Shown: piece by piece, positions 1-7,976 of the stretch
How the letters are laid out: the number at the start of each line of letters is the position of its first letter
Position numbering within the stretch: position 1 is the first letter of the stretch
Assembly: GCF_001719065.1 (NCBI RefSeq)
Contig: NZ_LWAF01000001.1
Location: 1 to 64,000 of the forward strand
Origin: Fervidobacterium thailandense
Lineage (GTDB): Bacteria; Thermotogota; Thermotogae; Thermotogales; Fervidobacteriaceae
Direction: 5' to 3'
DNA: 64,000 nt
The notes under the pieces: model-generated
What the model saw: only the letters and a program-made list of their open reading frames with translations
What the model was told of the DNA's origin: nothing
The model's database searches: none
Position numbers and translations under genes: made by a program

Positions 1-87
1 CCCCTTTTTAAGGAATTATACAATAATTCGGTTGGTTTTTCATAATTTCATGGAACAGTCTAAATAACTGAAAGAGGGGGTATATTC

Positions 88-312
88 ATGGAGGAAAAGG
101 TGAGGCAAATTATAGCGGAACAGTTGGGACTTGATGTATCGGAGGTAACTCCTGAAAAAAGTCTCACGGAGGACCTTGGTGCCGATTCGTTGGATCTAGT
201 CGATCTTGTGATGGCGTTTGAAGACGAGTTCGGGGTAAAGATAGGCGATCAGGATCTTTCGAAAATCAAGACGGTTGCCGACGTTATTAACACACTCAAA
301 GAACGTGTCTAA
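88..312 (+). CDS. acpP: Acyl carrier protein
   Basis: Carrier protein that holds growing fatty-acyl chains as thioesters on a 4'-phosphopantetheine arm during type II fatty acid synthesis in the cytoplasm. The 74-residue acidic protein has the family's signature GADSLDLVDL, with Ser34 as the modified residue, and the usual four-helix spacing. It is slightly shorter than the typical 77-80 residues but looks complete. The ATG follows a strong AGAGGGGG site. It is followed at once by an intrinsic terminator, so it is the last gene of a unit that begins outside the window. Confidence 0.97.
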   Translation: MEEKVRQIIAEQLGLDVSEVTPEKSLTEDLGADSLDLVDLVMAFEDEFGVKIGDQDLSKIKTVADVINTLKERV

Positions 313-357
313 AGGTTCAAAAAGGCTGGAAGTTTCAGAAGATTTTGCTGATGAACG

Positions 358-391
358 GTGCGTGGTGAGGTTACCACGCACTTTGTTTTTT
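358..391 (+). terminator. Intrinsic terminator after acpP
   Basis: Nine-base-pair stem GTGCGTGGT/ACCACGCAC with a six-base loop, followed by a T-rich tract (TTTGTTTTTT). It sits 45 bases after the acpP stop. The T tract also serves as the -35 region of the next promoter. Confidence 0.85.
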
Positions 392-412
392 CTCAGTCTT
401 CCATGGTATAAT
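383..412 (+). promoter_or_regulatory. Promoter of the gdpD unit
   Basis: Extended -10 TGG-TATAAT at 404-412 with a weak -35 TTGTTT at 383-388 (spacer 18) lying in the terminator T tract. It would start transcription about 20 bases before the glycerophosphodiesterase ATG. Confidence 0.6.
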
Positions 413-437
413 AAGAAAAAAACGGCGGGTGTAAAGT

Positions 438-1124
438 ATGAAAATTTTGGGGCACAGGGGACTGCCGAGGCTTTATCCGGAAAACACGATGAAATCGTTT
501 TTAGCCGCGCTAAGTTACGGAGCAGACGGGTTGGAGACGGATGTTCGACTAACTGCCGATGGTATTCCCGTTCTAATACACGACGCGGACCTATTGAGAC
601 TTGCCGGTGAAGATGTGGAAGTTGGTGAGTTGAAATTCAAAGAGTTGAAGGATTTTAACGTCGGTGGTGAACCCATTCCAACGCTCGAGGAGTTTTTAAG
701 TGCCATTCCCCCGGGAAAGTGGATCAATCTGGAAATAAAAGAGCCGGGGGCTGGAGAGGTTACAGTAGAGTTTGCCCTATCTCACTACGATGGTCAACTA
801 ATCTTCAGCTCCTTTGAACACCAGTTGATAAACGAGCTCAAACGAAAGTACCCTAATGCAAAGTTTGGATACTTGTTCGATGAGCGCCATGAAAATCTTA
901 CATTGGACGAGGTTCGCGATTTGTTCAGGGAGCATACGTTTAGTGCGCACCTGCCGATTGAGTTCAAGATACTGGACTCAAAAAGGTTTTCAGAGATGTG
1001 TAACTTGGTAAAATCACTCAATTTGAAACTCGTGTTGTGGACGGTGAACGAACCAGCGTTGATTAGCGACATTAAAGAGTTGGTGGATTTCGTTATTACC
1101 GACGATGTGCGCTTATTTTTGTAA
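438..1124 (+). CDS. Glycerophosphodiester phosphodiesterase
   Basis: Predicted cytoplasmic GDPD-family enzyme that hydrolyses glycerophosphodiesters to glycerol 3-phosphate and an alcohol, as in phospholipid turnover. The N-terminal GHRG (His6) and PENT motifs, the metal-binding GADGLETDVRLT segment and the HDxDLxR segment are all present, and the 228-residue TIM-barrel length fits the short bacterial form without a signal peptide. The ATG lies behind GGCGGGTG. It probably heads a transcript with the next two membrane genes, although nothing in them links to lipid turnover. Exact substrate unknown. Confidence 0.9.
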   Translation: MKILGHRGLPRLYPENTMKSFLAALSYGADGLETDVRLTADGIPVLIHDADLLRLAGEDVEVGELKFKELKDFNVGGEPIPTLEEFLSAIPPGKWINLEIKEPGAGEVTVEFALSHYDGQLIFSSFEHQLINELKRKYPNAKFGYLFDERHENLTLDEVRDLFREHTFSAHLPIEFKILDSKRFSEMCNLVKSLNLKLVLWTVNEPALISDIKELVDFVITDDVRLFL

Positions 1125-1149
1125 TTCTTGAAAGGGGTAGGATGGGGCC

Positions 1150-2097
1150 TTGTCGAAGGAAATACGTTTGATTCTGCTTTTGATCATCTTGATGGTTTTA
1201 ACAACGTGGTTGTGGTACGAGTACGGTTCGCGGTACGTTGGTTACCTCTACGACCTGAACACCCAGTCGAGGGAGCTGATTGACGCAGAAATCCCGTCTT
1301 TAAAGATCATAGCGGAGAGTGTCGAGACGGATCCTCCAAAGGCGCTCGCACGTTTTGCGCGCAAAGGTGTTAAGGTAATCGTTGGTCCACCGACCTCGGG
1401 AAAAGCCAGCCTGTTTTTGCCTTATCTAAAGAAATTCAACATGGTCGCGATTTCTGGAACTATTTCATCTTCGAGAGTACTTCAATCTGGTTACGTTTTT
1501 TCGATGACTCCGTCGAACGACTACATGATTTCGATGATCGAACGTTTTCTTGAACAGTTGGGTGTGAAAAATTTGTTAATAGTTTTGGATCCGTTGAATG
1601 CTGAATACAGTGAGGAGTATCTGGCTTTGGGCAAAAAATTTGCCGTTAAATCCGTGAGATACTACAACGAAAAAAGCTTGGCGAAGGTAGATCTGGAAGG
1701 AGTGGATATGGCAATTCTGACGCTTAATTCCAGGGATGCAGCGCAGGTTTCAAAATTGCTGCGGCTGAAGAAACCGGACATAAAGCTGCTTGGGACGGAT
1801 TCTACTGTGAACAATGACCTAATAAACTTTGGTGGAAGTAGTGTAGAAGGTATGTTAGTTATATATCCGCATAAGATAGAACAGGAGCCAGAACAGGAAC
1901 TTATCGAGGATTGTTTTAGAATACTGGAGAATCATCGTTTCCTTGTACCTGAGCAGTTCCGGCGGTTCATTCAGTCGCACGTTATAAGCTCGAGAGGTTA
2001 CAACGTCTACTTTTCTGGAAACTCCGTCGTGAGGCCTATTTATCTGTACGTGGTAAGGAATGGAAGATTTGAGGTGGTCGGAACGTGGAGAGAATAA
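1150..2097 (+). CDS. Membrane-anchored periplasmic-binding-protein-fold protein
   Basis: One N-terminal hydrophobic helix (about residues 6-22) is followed by an extracytoplasmic domain resembling the type I periplasmic binding proteins of branched-chain amino acid ABC transporters (Peripla_BP_6). Family-like pieces are the VGPPTSGKA and AISGTISSS segments, the FSMTPSNDYM segment, and the GTDSTVN region before the second lobe. It is 315 residues, shorter than transporter binding proteins, and there is no permease or ATPase gene nearby, so a sensory or envelope role is as likely as transport. TTG start behind AAGGGGTAGGATGGGG. It overlaps the downstream TPR gene by 13 bases, implying translational coupling. 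Confidence 0.72.
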   Translation: MSKEIRLILLLIILMVLTTWLWYEYGSRYVGYLYDLNTQSRELIDAEIPSLKIIAESVETDPPKALARFARKGVKVIVGPPTSGKASLFLPYLKKFNMVAISGTISSSRVLQSGYVFSMTPSNDYMISMIERFLEQLGVKNLLIVLDPLNAEYSEEYLALGKKFAVKSVRYYNEKSLAKVDLEGVDMAILTLNSRDAAQVSKLLRLKKPDIKLLGTDSTVNNDLINFGGSSVEGMLVIYPHKIEQEPEQELIEDCFRILENHRFLVPEQFRRFIQSHVISSRGYNVYFSGNSVVRPIYLYVVRNGRFEVVGTWRE

Positions 2098-2663
2098 CGA
2101 AGTTTGGGAATGTGGATTCCACTCAAAAACGAGTCAGTGTTGGACTTTACACCTTTCTGTTGGTATTGGCTACGCTATTTGCTATCCTTTTTTTGGTTTC
2201 GTACTCGCAGGGGATCATTCTGAGGAAACGCGTTGAACGTTACGGGAAGGTCCTAAAGGCCTACGAGTTGTATCTTAGGGGGGATTCTGAGTTCGAAACT
2301 TTCGTTAAGGAAAACGAATTGAAAGAAGTGAGCTGGCTCCTACCGAAGTTCAATTTGTTTGCGGTGAGAAAAAGTCTGGACGAGGCGAAAGCTGCCTTTG
2401 AGAGGGGAAATTTTGCCGATGTGGTTAGCACTCTCAGTAAGGTGAAAGACGTCGACTCTCCCTGGAATGACGAGGTTTTTTATCTCCTTGGGACGGCGCA
2501 CGCAAGGATAGGTCAAACCGAACAGGCGAAATTTTACCTGACTTATTTCGTGAACGGTTTTGAAGGATCGATTTATCGAAAGAGTGCGTTAACGTTGCTT
2601 CGCGACCTGTCCGAGGGAGAGGATAAAAAGAAAATAGAGGATATTCTCAAGAAGTTACAGTAA
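2085..2663 (+). CDS. Membrane-anchored tetratricopeptide-repeat protein
   Basis: 192-residue protein with an N-terminal transmembrane helix (about residues 18-40) and a helical C-terminal domain that reads as TPR-type repeats, for example the AFERGNFADVVSTLSKV and FYLLGTAHARIGQTEQAKFYL segments at roughly residues 105-160. Such domains usually mediate protein contacts; orientation suggests the repeats lie outside the membrane. GTG start with GAGGTGG seven bases upstream, inside the end of the preceding binding-fold gene. The overlap suggests the two work as a pair. No specific function can be assigned. Confidence 0.75.
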   Translation: MERITKFGNVDSTQKRVSVGLYTFLLVLATLFAILFLVSYSQGIILRKRVERYGKVLKAYELYLRGDSEFETFVKENELKEVSWLLPKFNLFAVRKSLDEAKAAFERGNFADVVSTLSKVKDVDSPWNDEVFYLLGTAHARIGQTEQAKFYLTYFVNGFEGSIYRKSALTLLRDLSEGEDKKKIEDILKKLQ

Positions 2664-2715
2664 CGGTATCACAGGGTTACTAAGTCTAATCTTGTTTGAG
2701 AGGTGGTAAAGCTCG

Positions 2716-3495
2716 ATGATCAGAGACGTTCAAAGCGAGCCCGATCACAGAAATGTGTATCTGCACCGGGTGGGAGTCAAGGGTGTAAGTTATCCAATTG
2801 TTGTGCTCGATCGCACGAACGGTGTGCAGCGAACGGTCGCATCGGTAAACATGTACGTTGACCTTCCGGAAAACTTCCGTGGTACGCACATGAGTAGATT
2901 TATAGAAGTACTCAACGAGTATCATCTGGAAGTCAATCCTAAGAAGATTAAGGACATGCTGGGTAGATTGAAGGAAGTGTTGAACGCGAAACGGGCGGTT
3001 CTGGAGGTTAGTTTTCCGTATTTCATCCTAAAGAAAGCACCCGTGAGTCAGACGGAAAGCTTTTTGAAGTACGACTGTGCGTTTGAAGCCGAGATTTTCG
3101 ACTCACAGTTTCACTTTGAAACCATCGTTGAGGTACCGATCCATACGCTTTGTCCATGTTCGAAGGAGATTAGCGAGAGAGGAGCTCATAATCAACGCGC
3201 GGTTTGTAAAGTTACCTACGTTTCGAGCGAAATGGTCTGGATTGAGGAAATAATTGAAATTGTGGAATCGAGTGCGAGCGCCCCTATATTCACTTTGCTC
3301 AAGCGTGTTGACGAAAAGTTCGTTACGGAGCACGCATACGATAATCCAAAGTTTGTTGAAGATGTTGCCCGAGATGTAGCGCTGAGGCTTAAGGAGCATG
3401 GTAAAATAAAGTGGTACCGCGTCGAAGTTGAGAGTTTCGAATCGATACATCTTCACAACGCGTACGCTTGTGTGGTTAGTGATGAGGTGTTTTAA
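2716..3495 (+). CDS. folE2: GTP cyclohydrolase FolE2
   Basis: Type IB GTP cyclohydrolase (FolE2/MptA family), which turns GTP into 7,8-dihydroneopterin triphosphate, the first step towards tetrahydrofolate and queuosine. The diagnostic stretch is PIHTLCPCSKEIS with the metal-site cysteine region at residues 146-148, followed by GAHNQRA. The 259-residue length is normal. ATG behind GAGAGGTGG. It stands apart from other folate genes; the only related gene in the window is the dihydrofolate reductase near 31 kb. FolE2 uses metals other than zinc in many bacteria, which fits zinc-poor settings, but no Zur-like site was seen. Confidence 0.93.
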   Translation: MIRDVQSEPDHRNVYLHRVGVKGVSYPIVVLDRTNGVQRTVASVNMYVDLPENFRGTHMSRFIEVLNEYHLEVNPKKIKDMLGRLKEVLNAKRAVLEVSFPYFILKKAPVSQTESFLKYDCAFEAEIFDSQFHFETIVEVPIHTLCPCSKEISERGAHNQRAVCKVTYVSSEMVWIEEIIEIVESSASAPIFTLLKRVDEKFVTEHAYDNPKFVEDVARDVALRLKEHGKIKWYRVEVESFESIHLHNAYACVVSDEVF

Positions 3496-3528
3496 TGCAA
3501 TGAAGTTTTCTGTTCGGGGGTGCATAAT

Positions 3529-3873
3529 TTGAGCTTTTCCGAACTACAAGTTCAAAAAGTGTTATCTTTGCTTGGATTTGCCGCAAGAAGTGGAAAAATA
3601 GCGTTTGGAAAGGATATGTTGAGAGACTACATTACCAATCCTAAATTGAAGAGAAAGGTTGTGTTGATCGCAACTGACGCTGGGGAGAGAGTTAAAAGGG
3701 ACTTGAAAATCAGATGCGAGATAAATAGAGTGCCTTACTTTGAGTTTTCAAACAAGAGCGAGTTGGCACGTGCCGTTGGTAAACGTGAAATTTCAGCAAT
3801 AGGTGTGATGGAACCGAACATCGTAGATGGGATTTTGGATGTGCTCCAAAATCCACAGAATGAAAGAACGTAG
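3529..3873 (+). CDS. L7Ae/YlxQ-family RNA-binding protein
   Basis: Small protein of the ribosomal L7Ae/L30e/S12e fold, with the family's opening LGFAARSGKIAFGKDML and the IATDAGERVKRDL helix. Members bind kink-turn RNA; the bacterial YlxQ-like branch has no settled function. I place the start at TTG 3529 because GGGGGTG (3516-3522) lies at the right distance; a GTG at 3520 would sit inside that ribosome site. The product is 114 residues. It lies 33 bases after folE2 and is probably co-transcribed with it. Confidence 0.82.
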   Translation: MSFSELQVQKVLSLLGFAARSGKIAFGKDMLRDYITNPKLKRKVVLIATDAGERVKRDLKIRCEINRVPYFEFSNKSELARAVGKREISAIGVMEPNIVDGILDVLQNPQNERT

Positions 3874-3948
3874 GAACAAACCCAACTTTTCCTTTCTGTA
3901 TGGAAACTTGCGGCTTAGCGTTTCTGAGAAAGTCCACGAGGTGGAACG

Positions 3949-5514
3949 ATGGGTAAGTTACCGACGGGTATATCGGACTTTCGGGAGTTACGGGAACGTG
4001 GATGTGTGTACGTGGACAAAACGCAGTATGTGTACAAGATGGTGGAGGAGAACAAGTACGTTTTCATCTCCCGACCGCGTAGGTTTGGGAAGAGCTTGAC
4101 TGTGAGCGTGCTTGAATACTTGTTTAAGGGCGAGAGGGGATTGTTCGAAGGCACGTGGATATTTGACAAGTGGGATTGGCAGGAGTTCCCAGTTGTCAGG
4201 TTGGATATGAACGAGGTGGACTCCACTTCTCCAGAGAACTTGACAAAGTCAATCCTTCTAAAGTTAAAACGAATTGCCGAAGAATACGGAACCTCTTGTG
4301 TAAATGGGACTGTTTCGGACACGTTCTATTACCTTGTTCAGGATATTAGTCGAAAAAGCAAGAAACCCGTGGTTTTGCTTATAGACGAATACGAGAAGCC
4401 GATACTGGACCACATATCGGACAAGCAAAGTGCCCACCAGATGCGCGAGATTCTCCGGCAGCTGTACGGGAGAATCAAGAGCCTGGACGGTTACCTTCGC
4501 TTCGTTTTCTTCACCGGCATCACCAAGTACACGAAAGCCGGTGTTTTTTCCACACTCAACAACCTCGTTGATATTTCCTTTCACGAGGATTTTGCGCAGA
4601 TGTTCGGGTACACTCTCGAGGAGATTGTTCAGTATTTTCCTGAGTACATCGATGCGGCTTGTGAGAAGTTAGGGATGAGCAGGGAATACCTACTTGAGCA
4701 ACTTGAGAAGTACTACGGGGGATTTTCGTTCGATGGGAAGCATTTTGTGTTCAATCCGTTCAGTGTGCTGCTGTTTTTCTACGAGAAGAACTTTGCGAAC
4801 TACTGGTCGGAGACGGCGCAGCCGAGTTTTCTGTACAACTATCTGAAGGGTCGTGATGTTCGTTTGGAGGACATACTCGAGAGGAAGACGATATCGAGGA
4901 TGGAGTTGATGAGTCAGGAGATAGAGGAGACGACGGTGGTATCGTTTTTGGTGCAAGCTGGGTATTTGACGTTCAAAAGGAAGGTGGATGCGAACCTTTA
5001 CGAGGTGGGATTTCCGAACATAGATGCCGGGCAAGCGGTCGCGCAGATGATTTTGGAGCTTGAGTATGGGCTGAGACAGTACGAGCTTGAGGACAAGGGA
5101 AGCGAATTGAGGAAAGCAATTCGTGAGGAGCGAGTGGAAGACATGATGAGGGTAATTGAGGAGTTGTTTGGGAGTATGAGTTACATGAGCTATGCGGGGA
5201 TGGGGAGGGTGTGTGAAGTTGAGAAATTGGAAGCGCATTACAGTCAGTTGATGTACGCGTTGTTGTTTGGTGCGGGGGTTAAGTGCGAGATGGAGAGGGA
5301 AGTAGCGCGGGGGCGAGTGGACATATGGTTTACGAATGATGGGGTGGGTTATGTGATGGAGCTGAAGGTGGACAAGAGTGCCCAGGAGGCGCTGGAGCAG
5401 ATAAAGGAAAGAGGGTATGAAAGGTTGTGTGGAACGAGGAGATGCTATCTGATCGGGGTGAATTTCAACAGTAAGGAAAGAAAAATCGAATGGGCGGTTG
5501 AAGTGAGGAAGTAA
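3949..5514 (+). CDS. AAA-ATPase-like / PD-(D/E)XK nuclease-like protein
   Basis: 521-residue two-domain protein. The N-terminal AAA-ATPase_like domain has the family opening (LPTGISDFRELRE, YVDKT), a P-loop variant SRPRRFGKS near residues 41-49 and a Walker B LLIDEYEK at about 143-150. The C-terminal PDDEXK_9 domain keeps a candidate nuclease triad: Asp458 and the ELK motif Glu471/Lys473. The family is abundant and variable in anaerobes; its biological role is not established, with mobile-element or defence roles proposed. ATG behind GAGGTGG. The second half is visibly richer in G and A than its neighbours, which may indicate acquisition. No terminal repeats were found. Confidence 0.85.
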   Translation: MGKLPTGISDFRELRERGCVYVDKTQYVYKMVEENKYVFISRPRRFGKSLTVSVLEYLFKGERGLFEGTWIFDKWDWQEFPVVRLDMNEVDSTSPENLTKSILLKLKRIAEEYGTSCVNGTVSDTFYYLVQDISRKSKKPVVLLIDEYEKPILDHISDKQSAHQMREILRQLYGRIKSLDGYLRFVFFTGITKYTKAGVFSTLNNLVDISFHEDFAQMFGYTLEEIVQYFPEYIDAACEKLGMSREYLLEQLEKYYGGFSFDGKHFVFNPFSVLLFFYEKNFANYWSETAQPSFLYNYLKGRDVRLEDILERKTISRMELMSQEIEETTVVSFLVQAGYLTFKRKVDANLYEVGFPNIDAGQAVAQMILELEYGLRQYELEDKGSELRKAIREERVEDMMRVIEELFGSMSYMSYAGMGRVCEVEKLEAHYSQLMYALLFGAGVKCEMEREVARGRVDIWFTNDGVGYVMELKVDKSAQEALEQIKERGYERLCGTRRCYLIGVNFNSKERKIEWAVEVRK

Positions 5515-5515
5515 T

Positions 5516-5543
5516 TTCACTGGCAATCTTTAAATGATATAAA
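5516..5543 (+). promoter_or_regulatory. Possible promoter of the GNAT gene
   Basis: TTCACT (5516-5521), a 16-base spacer and TATAAA (5538-5543), 39 bases before the GNAT start. A perfect 12-base palindrome, TTAATGCATTAA (5548-5559), lies just downstream where an operator could act. Confidence 0.4.
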
Positions 5544-5581
5544 TGCGTTAATGCATTAATGGAGAACGAGGGGGGATTGAA

Positions 5582-6442
5582 ATGTCGCAGCAGGAAAAGA
5601 TTCTACCACTTTCGGAGTTTTCTTTGATAGATTTTGTCGAGCTTGTGAATGAAATCTTCAGAGACTACGTTGTTCCCATCAACTGGAATGTTCTAACATT
5701 CAAGATGGACGCGCGGGAGAATTCACTTTCTTTTTCGGATTCATTTGTTTTTTTGAAAAGTGACCGGCCCGTCGGTTTTGTGCTCGTTGGTATACGTGGG
5801 CGGAGGGCACGTATAGACGCGATGGGAGTTGTGGAAAACGAGCGTGGAAAGGGATTAGCCGAACGCATCTTACGTCACGCGATGCACCACCTGAAGTTGA
5901 AGAATGTGGAGACCATATTACTCGAGGTTGCGGCGTCCGATGCGCGCGCGGTTAAGTTTTACGATAAAAATGGATTCAGACGTGTCAGGGATTTGTACAC
6001 TATGGTTTTAAACACACCTTCGAACGTTGTCAGTGAAAGAATAAACGTTTCATTTATTGAGAGCGAATCCAAGGCGATCTATTCCATGGCACTTGGAATA
6101 GAGATCAATCAAGGAAGAAAACCTAACTGGCAGCGGGAACCGATATCCTTACTTCTTGCTGATGGACGGTACCACTACGTGAGGATCCATTACGGAGGAC
6201 AGGATGGTTATCTTGTGTGGGGAAGAAACGAGGACGGTTCAACGTTCATAGTCGATTGTGCGGGGACTTCGCAAGATTGGAGTGAGTTACTCAAGCTGGT
6301 TGTGGAATACATTGTCGAGCAAACGCACACGAACATTATAAGTGTTGTGGCAGTTCCCGAGGACGACAAACTCTACCAGGCACTCAGAAACGTGGGATTT
6401 GAAACGGTGTTGGTTCAGCACGAGATGATAAGGCAATTATGA
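5582..6442 (+). CDS. GNAT-family N-acetyltransferase, two-domain
   Basis: 286-residue protein whose first half is a clear GCN5-related acetyltransferase: the acetyl-CoA-binding motif A reads VVENERGKGLAERIL near residues 82-96 and is followed by the AVKFYDKNGFRRV element. The second half looks like a degenerate second GNAT lobe (GRNEDGSTFIVDCAG, then YQALRNVGFETV), so the whole may be a tandem-domain enzyme. Substrate unknown. ATG behind GAGGGGGGATTGAA. It is transcribed towards the oppositely oriented radical SAM gene; I see no terminator in the 39-base gap. Confidence 0.85.
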   Translation: MSQQEKILPLSEFSLIDFVELVNEIFRDYVVPINWNVLTFKMDARENSLSFSDSFVFLKSDRPVGFVLVGIRGRRARIDAMGVVENERGKGLAERILRHAMHHLKLKNVETILLEVAASDARAVKFYDKNGFRRVRDLYTMVLNTPSNVVSERINVSFIESESKAIYSMALGIEINQGRKPNWQREPISLLLADGRYHYVRIHYGGQDGYLVWGRNEDGSTFIVDCAGTSQDWSELLKLVVEYIVEQTHTNIISVVAVPEDDKLYQALRNVGFETVLVQHEMIRQL

Positions 6443-6481
6443 TGAATTTGTTGAGTTTTGCAAAGAATAATAAGTGAAGGG

Positions 6482-7687
6482 TCAAGCTGTATTTTTTGTG
6501 ATCCCACTTGTTGCAAGTTTCGCGACTTTCTGGGAGAGTACTTGTTGTTTGAGCCAGTAGCCGTCCAATATGCCTTGTGCGGCGAGGCGCCCCAAAAATT
6601 TGTAGTGGAAGTCCTTCAGCTGTCCCGGACCTGCGTTCCACAGTGGGGTCCCAGGTAATGGCATGAAAGTGTGCGCGTGGATTTTCGCGCCATATTTTTT
6701 TACAATGCGTTCGATGAAGTTAAACGTTTCTTCGACATCTTCTTTGGTTTCGAACGGGAAGCCGAAGATGAAGTCGACTTTGGCATAGAATCCGTTTTCT
6801 GCCAATGTTTCCAGTGCCTTTTCGACTTGCTCGACGGTGTGTCCGCGATGGATCATCTTCAGGATTCTATTGCTTCCGCTTTGTGCACCTATGACTATGT
6901 AGTCGTGGTTGACGTACTTTTTTATTACTTTCAGCACTTCGGATGTGACGCTCTCAGGTCTGACATCCGAGGGGAATGTTCCAAAGTAAATTTCTTTTGC
7001 CCCGGCAGCTTTGACTTTGAACAGGAGTTCGTCGATGATCTCGGGTTGTGGTGTCACACCGTTTTTGCTGCCGTATCCAAACGCATTAGGTGTGATGAAC
7101 CTCGCCACCGTTTTTCCGTTCCTGACCATTATCTTCTGAGCTTCAACTATCGCATCGATGGATCTGTGCCGCACGATTTTTCCTGCCAACCTGGGTGTTT
7201 GACAATAACCACAGTTGAAAGGACAACCCCGCGATATTTCCACGGGCATGAAAAGTTTCTTTGGCTCGCAAACGGCGGGAAAATCGTCAAGATTGACGCG
7301 TTCTCCGATTCCGTCGAAGATCTTTTCTTCAGGATGTTCTCCTTGAGATAGAAAGCGGACGATGTTTTGTTCACCGTCACCAAGGAACACGTAATGCGCT
7401 CCAGCTTCCAAAACCTGATGTGGATTCGCGGTTGCGTGTGGCCCGCCTGCAATTACTGTGTATCCACTGCGACTGAGGATATCCATCTCGGTTGCTACCT
7501 GATCGAAATCGAAGCTCATAAATGAGTAAGCAACAACAGTACCTGTCGCCGGTAGGCGCAGGATTTCATCGACACTTTTCGCTTCCAGCACTTCAATACT
7601 TAACCGCGATAAGATCGCGGCCGTCAGAGCGGTTACACTGTACCTGTTCGTTTTCGTCGAACGAAAAACAATTCTTTCGAAGGCCAT
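6482..7687 (-). CDS. B12-binding-domain radical SAM protein
   Basis: 401-residue protein with an N-terminal cobalamin-binding-type Rossmann domain (YSFMSFDFDQV, AGGPHATANP, GDGEQNIVRFL) and a radical SAM core with the 4Fe-4S cluster motif CPFNCGYC near residues 155-162. It resembles the archaeal MJ1487-type family of B12-binding radical SAM proteins, whose reactions are unknown. I chose ATG 7687, which follows AAAGAG and begins MAFERIV; the frame stays open upstream but that stretch overlaps the preceding gene. It is the last gene of a long leftward cluster. The classic DxHxxG B12 motif is not evident, so cobalamin use is uncertain. Confidence 0.85.
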   Translation of the reverse strand: MAFERIVFRSTKTNRYSVTALTAAILSRLSIEVLEAKSVDEILRLPATGTVVAYSFMSFDFDQVATEMDILSRSGYTVIAGGPHATANPHQVLEAGAHYVFLGDGEQNIVRFLSQGEHPEEKIFDGIGERVNLDDFPAVCEPKKLFMPVEISRGCPFNCGYCQTPRLAGKIVRHRSIDAIVEAQKIMVRNGKTVARFITPNAFGYGSKNGVTPQPEIIDELLFKVKAAGAKEIYFGTFPSDVRPESVTSEVLKVIKKYVNHDYIVIGAQSGSNRILKMIHRGHTVEQVEKALETLAENGFYAKVDFIFGFPFETKEDVEETFNFIERIVKKYGAKIHAHTFMPLPGTPLWNAGPGQLKDFHYKFLGRLAAQGILDGYWLKQQVLSQKVAKLATSGITKNTA

Positions 7688-7692
7688 TCTCT

Positions 7693-7941
7693 TTATTCGC
7701 CCCAGAGAGCTTTTTTCACTTCGAGAGGGGGTTCGGCAAGCAGGAGCGAATGACCACTGTTCATAAAGACGATAGTCTTGCACTCACGCCCGTAGGTGAG
7801 GTTAACTATCTTTCCTCCGAACTGTATACTCGCCCTCATCCTGCGTGAGATCGTCGAACTAACTGGAACAACGGCTACAACACGATCCCTCATGATGTAG
7901 ACCTTGTCGTTTATTTTTGACACCGGTTCTGTGTTCGGCAT
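7693..7941 (-). CDS. DUF370 (RemA-like) paralog
   Basis: 82-residue protein that aligns along its length with RemA-type DUF370 proteins: DRVVAVVPVSS, then GGKIVNLTYGREC and SGHSLLLAEPP match [23 protein letters not shown] and [11 protein letters not shown] of the second DUF370 gene in this window (24116-24397). RemA-type proteins bind DNA and activate matrix genes in Bacillus. The key TYGR motif is kept but the arginine pattern differs. Start at ATG 7941 behind GGAGGTGTTACA. It lies between a YchF-like NTPase and the radical SAM gene, with six bases to the latter, so the three are probably co-transcribed. Confidence 0.75.
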   Translation of the reverse strand: MPNTEPVSKINDKVYIMRDRVVAVVPVSSTISRRMRASIQFGGKIVNLTYGRECKTIVFMNSGHSLLLAEPPLEVKKALWGE

Positions 7942-7976
7942 TGTAACACCTCCTTGGCTCATCGTTGAACAAATAT

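Noticed and set aside
4690-5526. A 278-codon open frame antisense to the AAA/PD-(D/E)XK gene
   Set aside because: Its translation is low-complexity (His, Leu, Pro, Arg rich) and mirrors the purine-biased codons of the sense gene; no ribosome site or family motifs.
3874-5581. The AAA/PD-(D/E)XK gene as part of an insertion sequence
   Set aside because: No flanking inverted repeats, direct target duplications or transposase motifs were found.
6671-7351. A 226-codon open frame antisense to the radical SAM gene
   Set aside because: Phe/Asp-rich shadow of the sense codons, with no recognisable domain.
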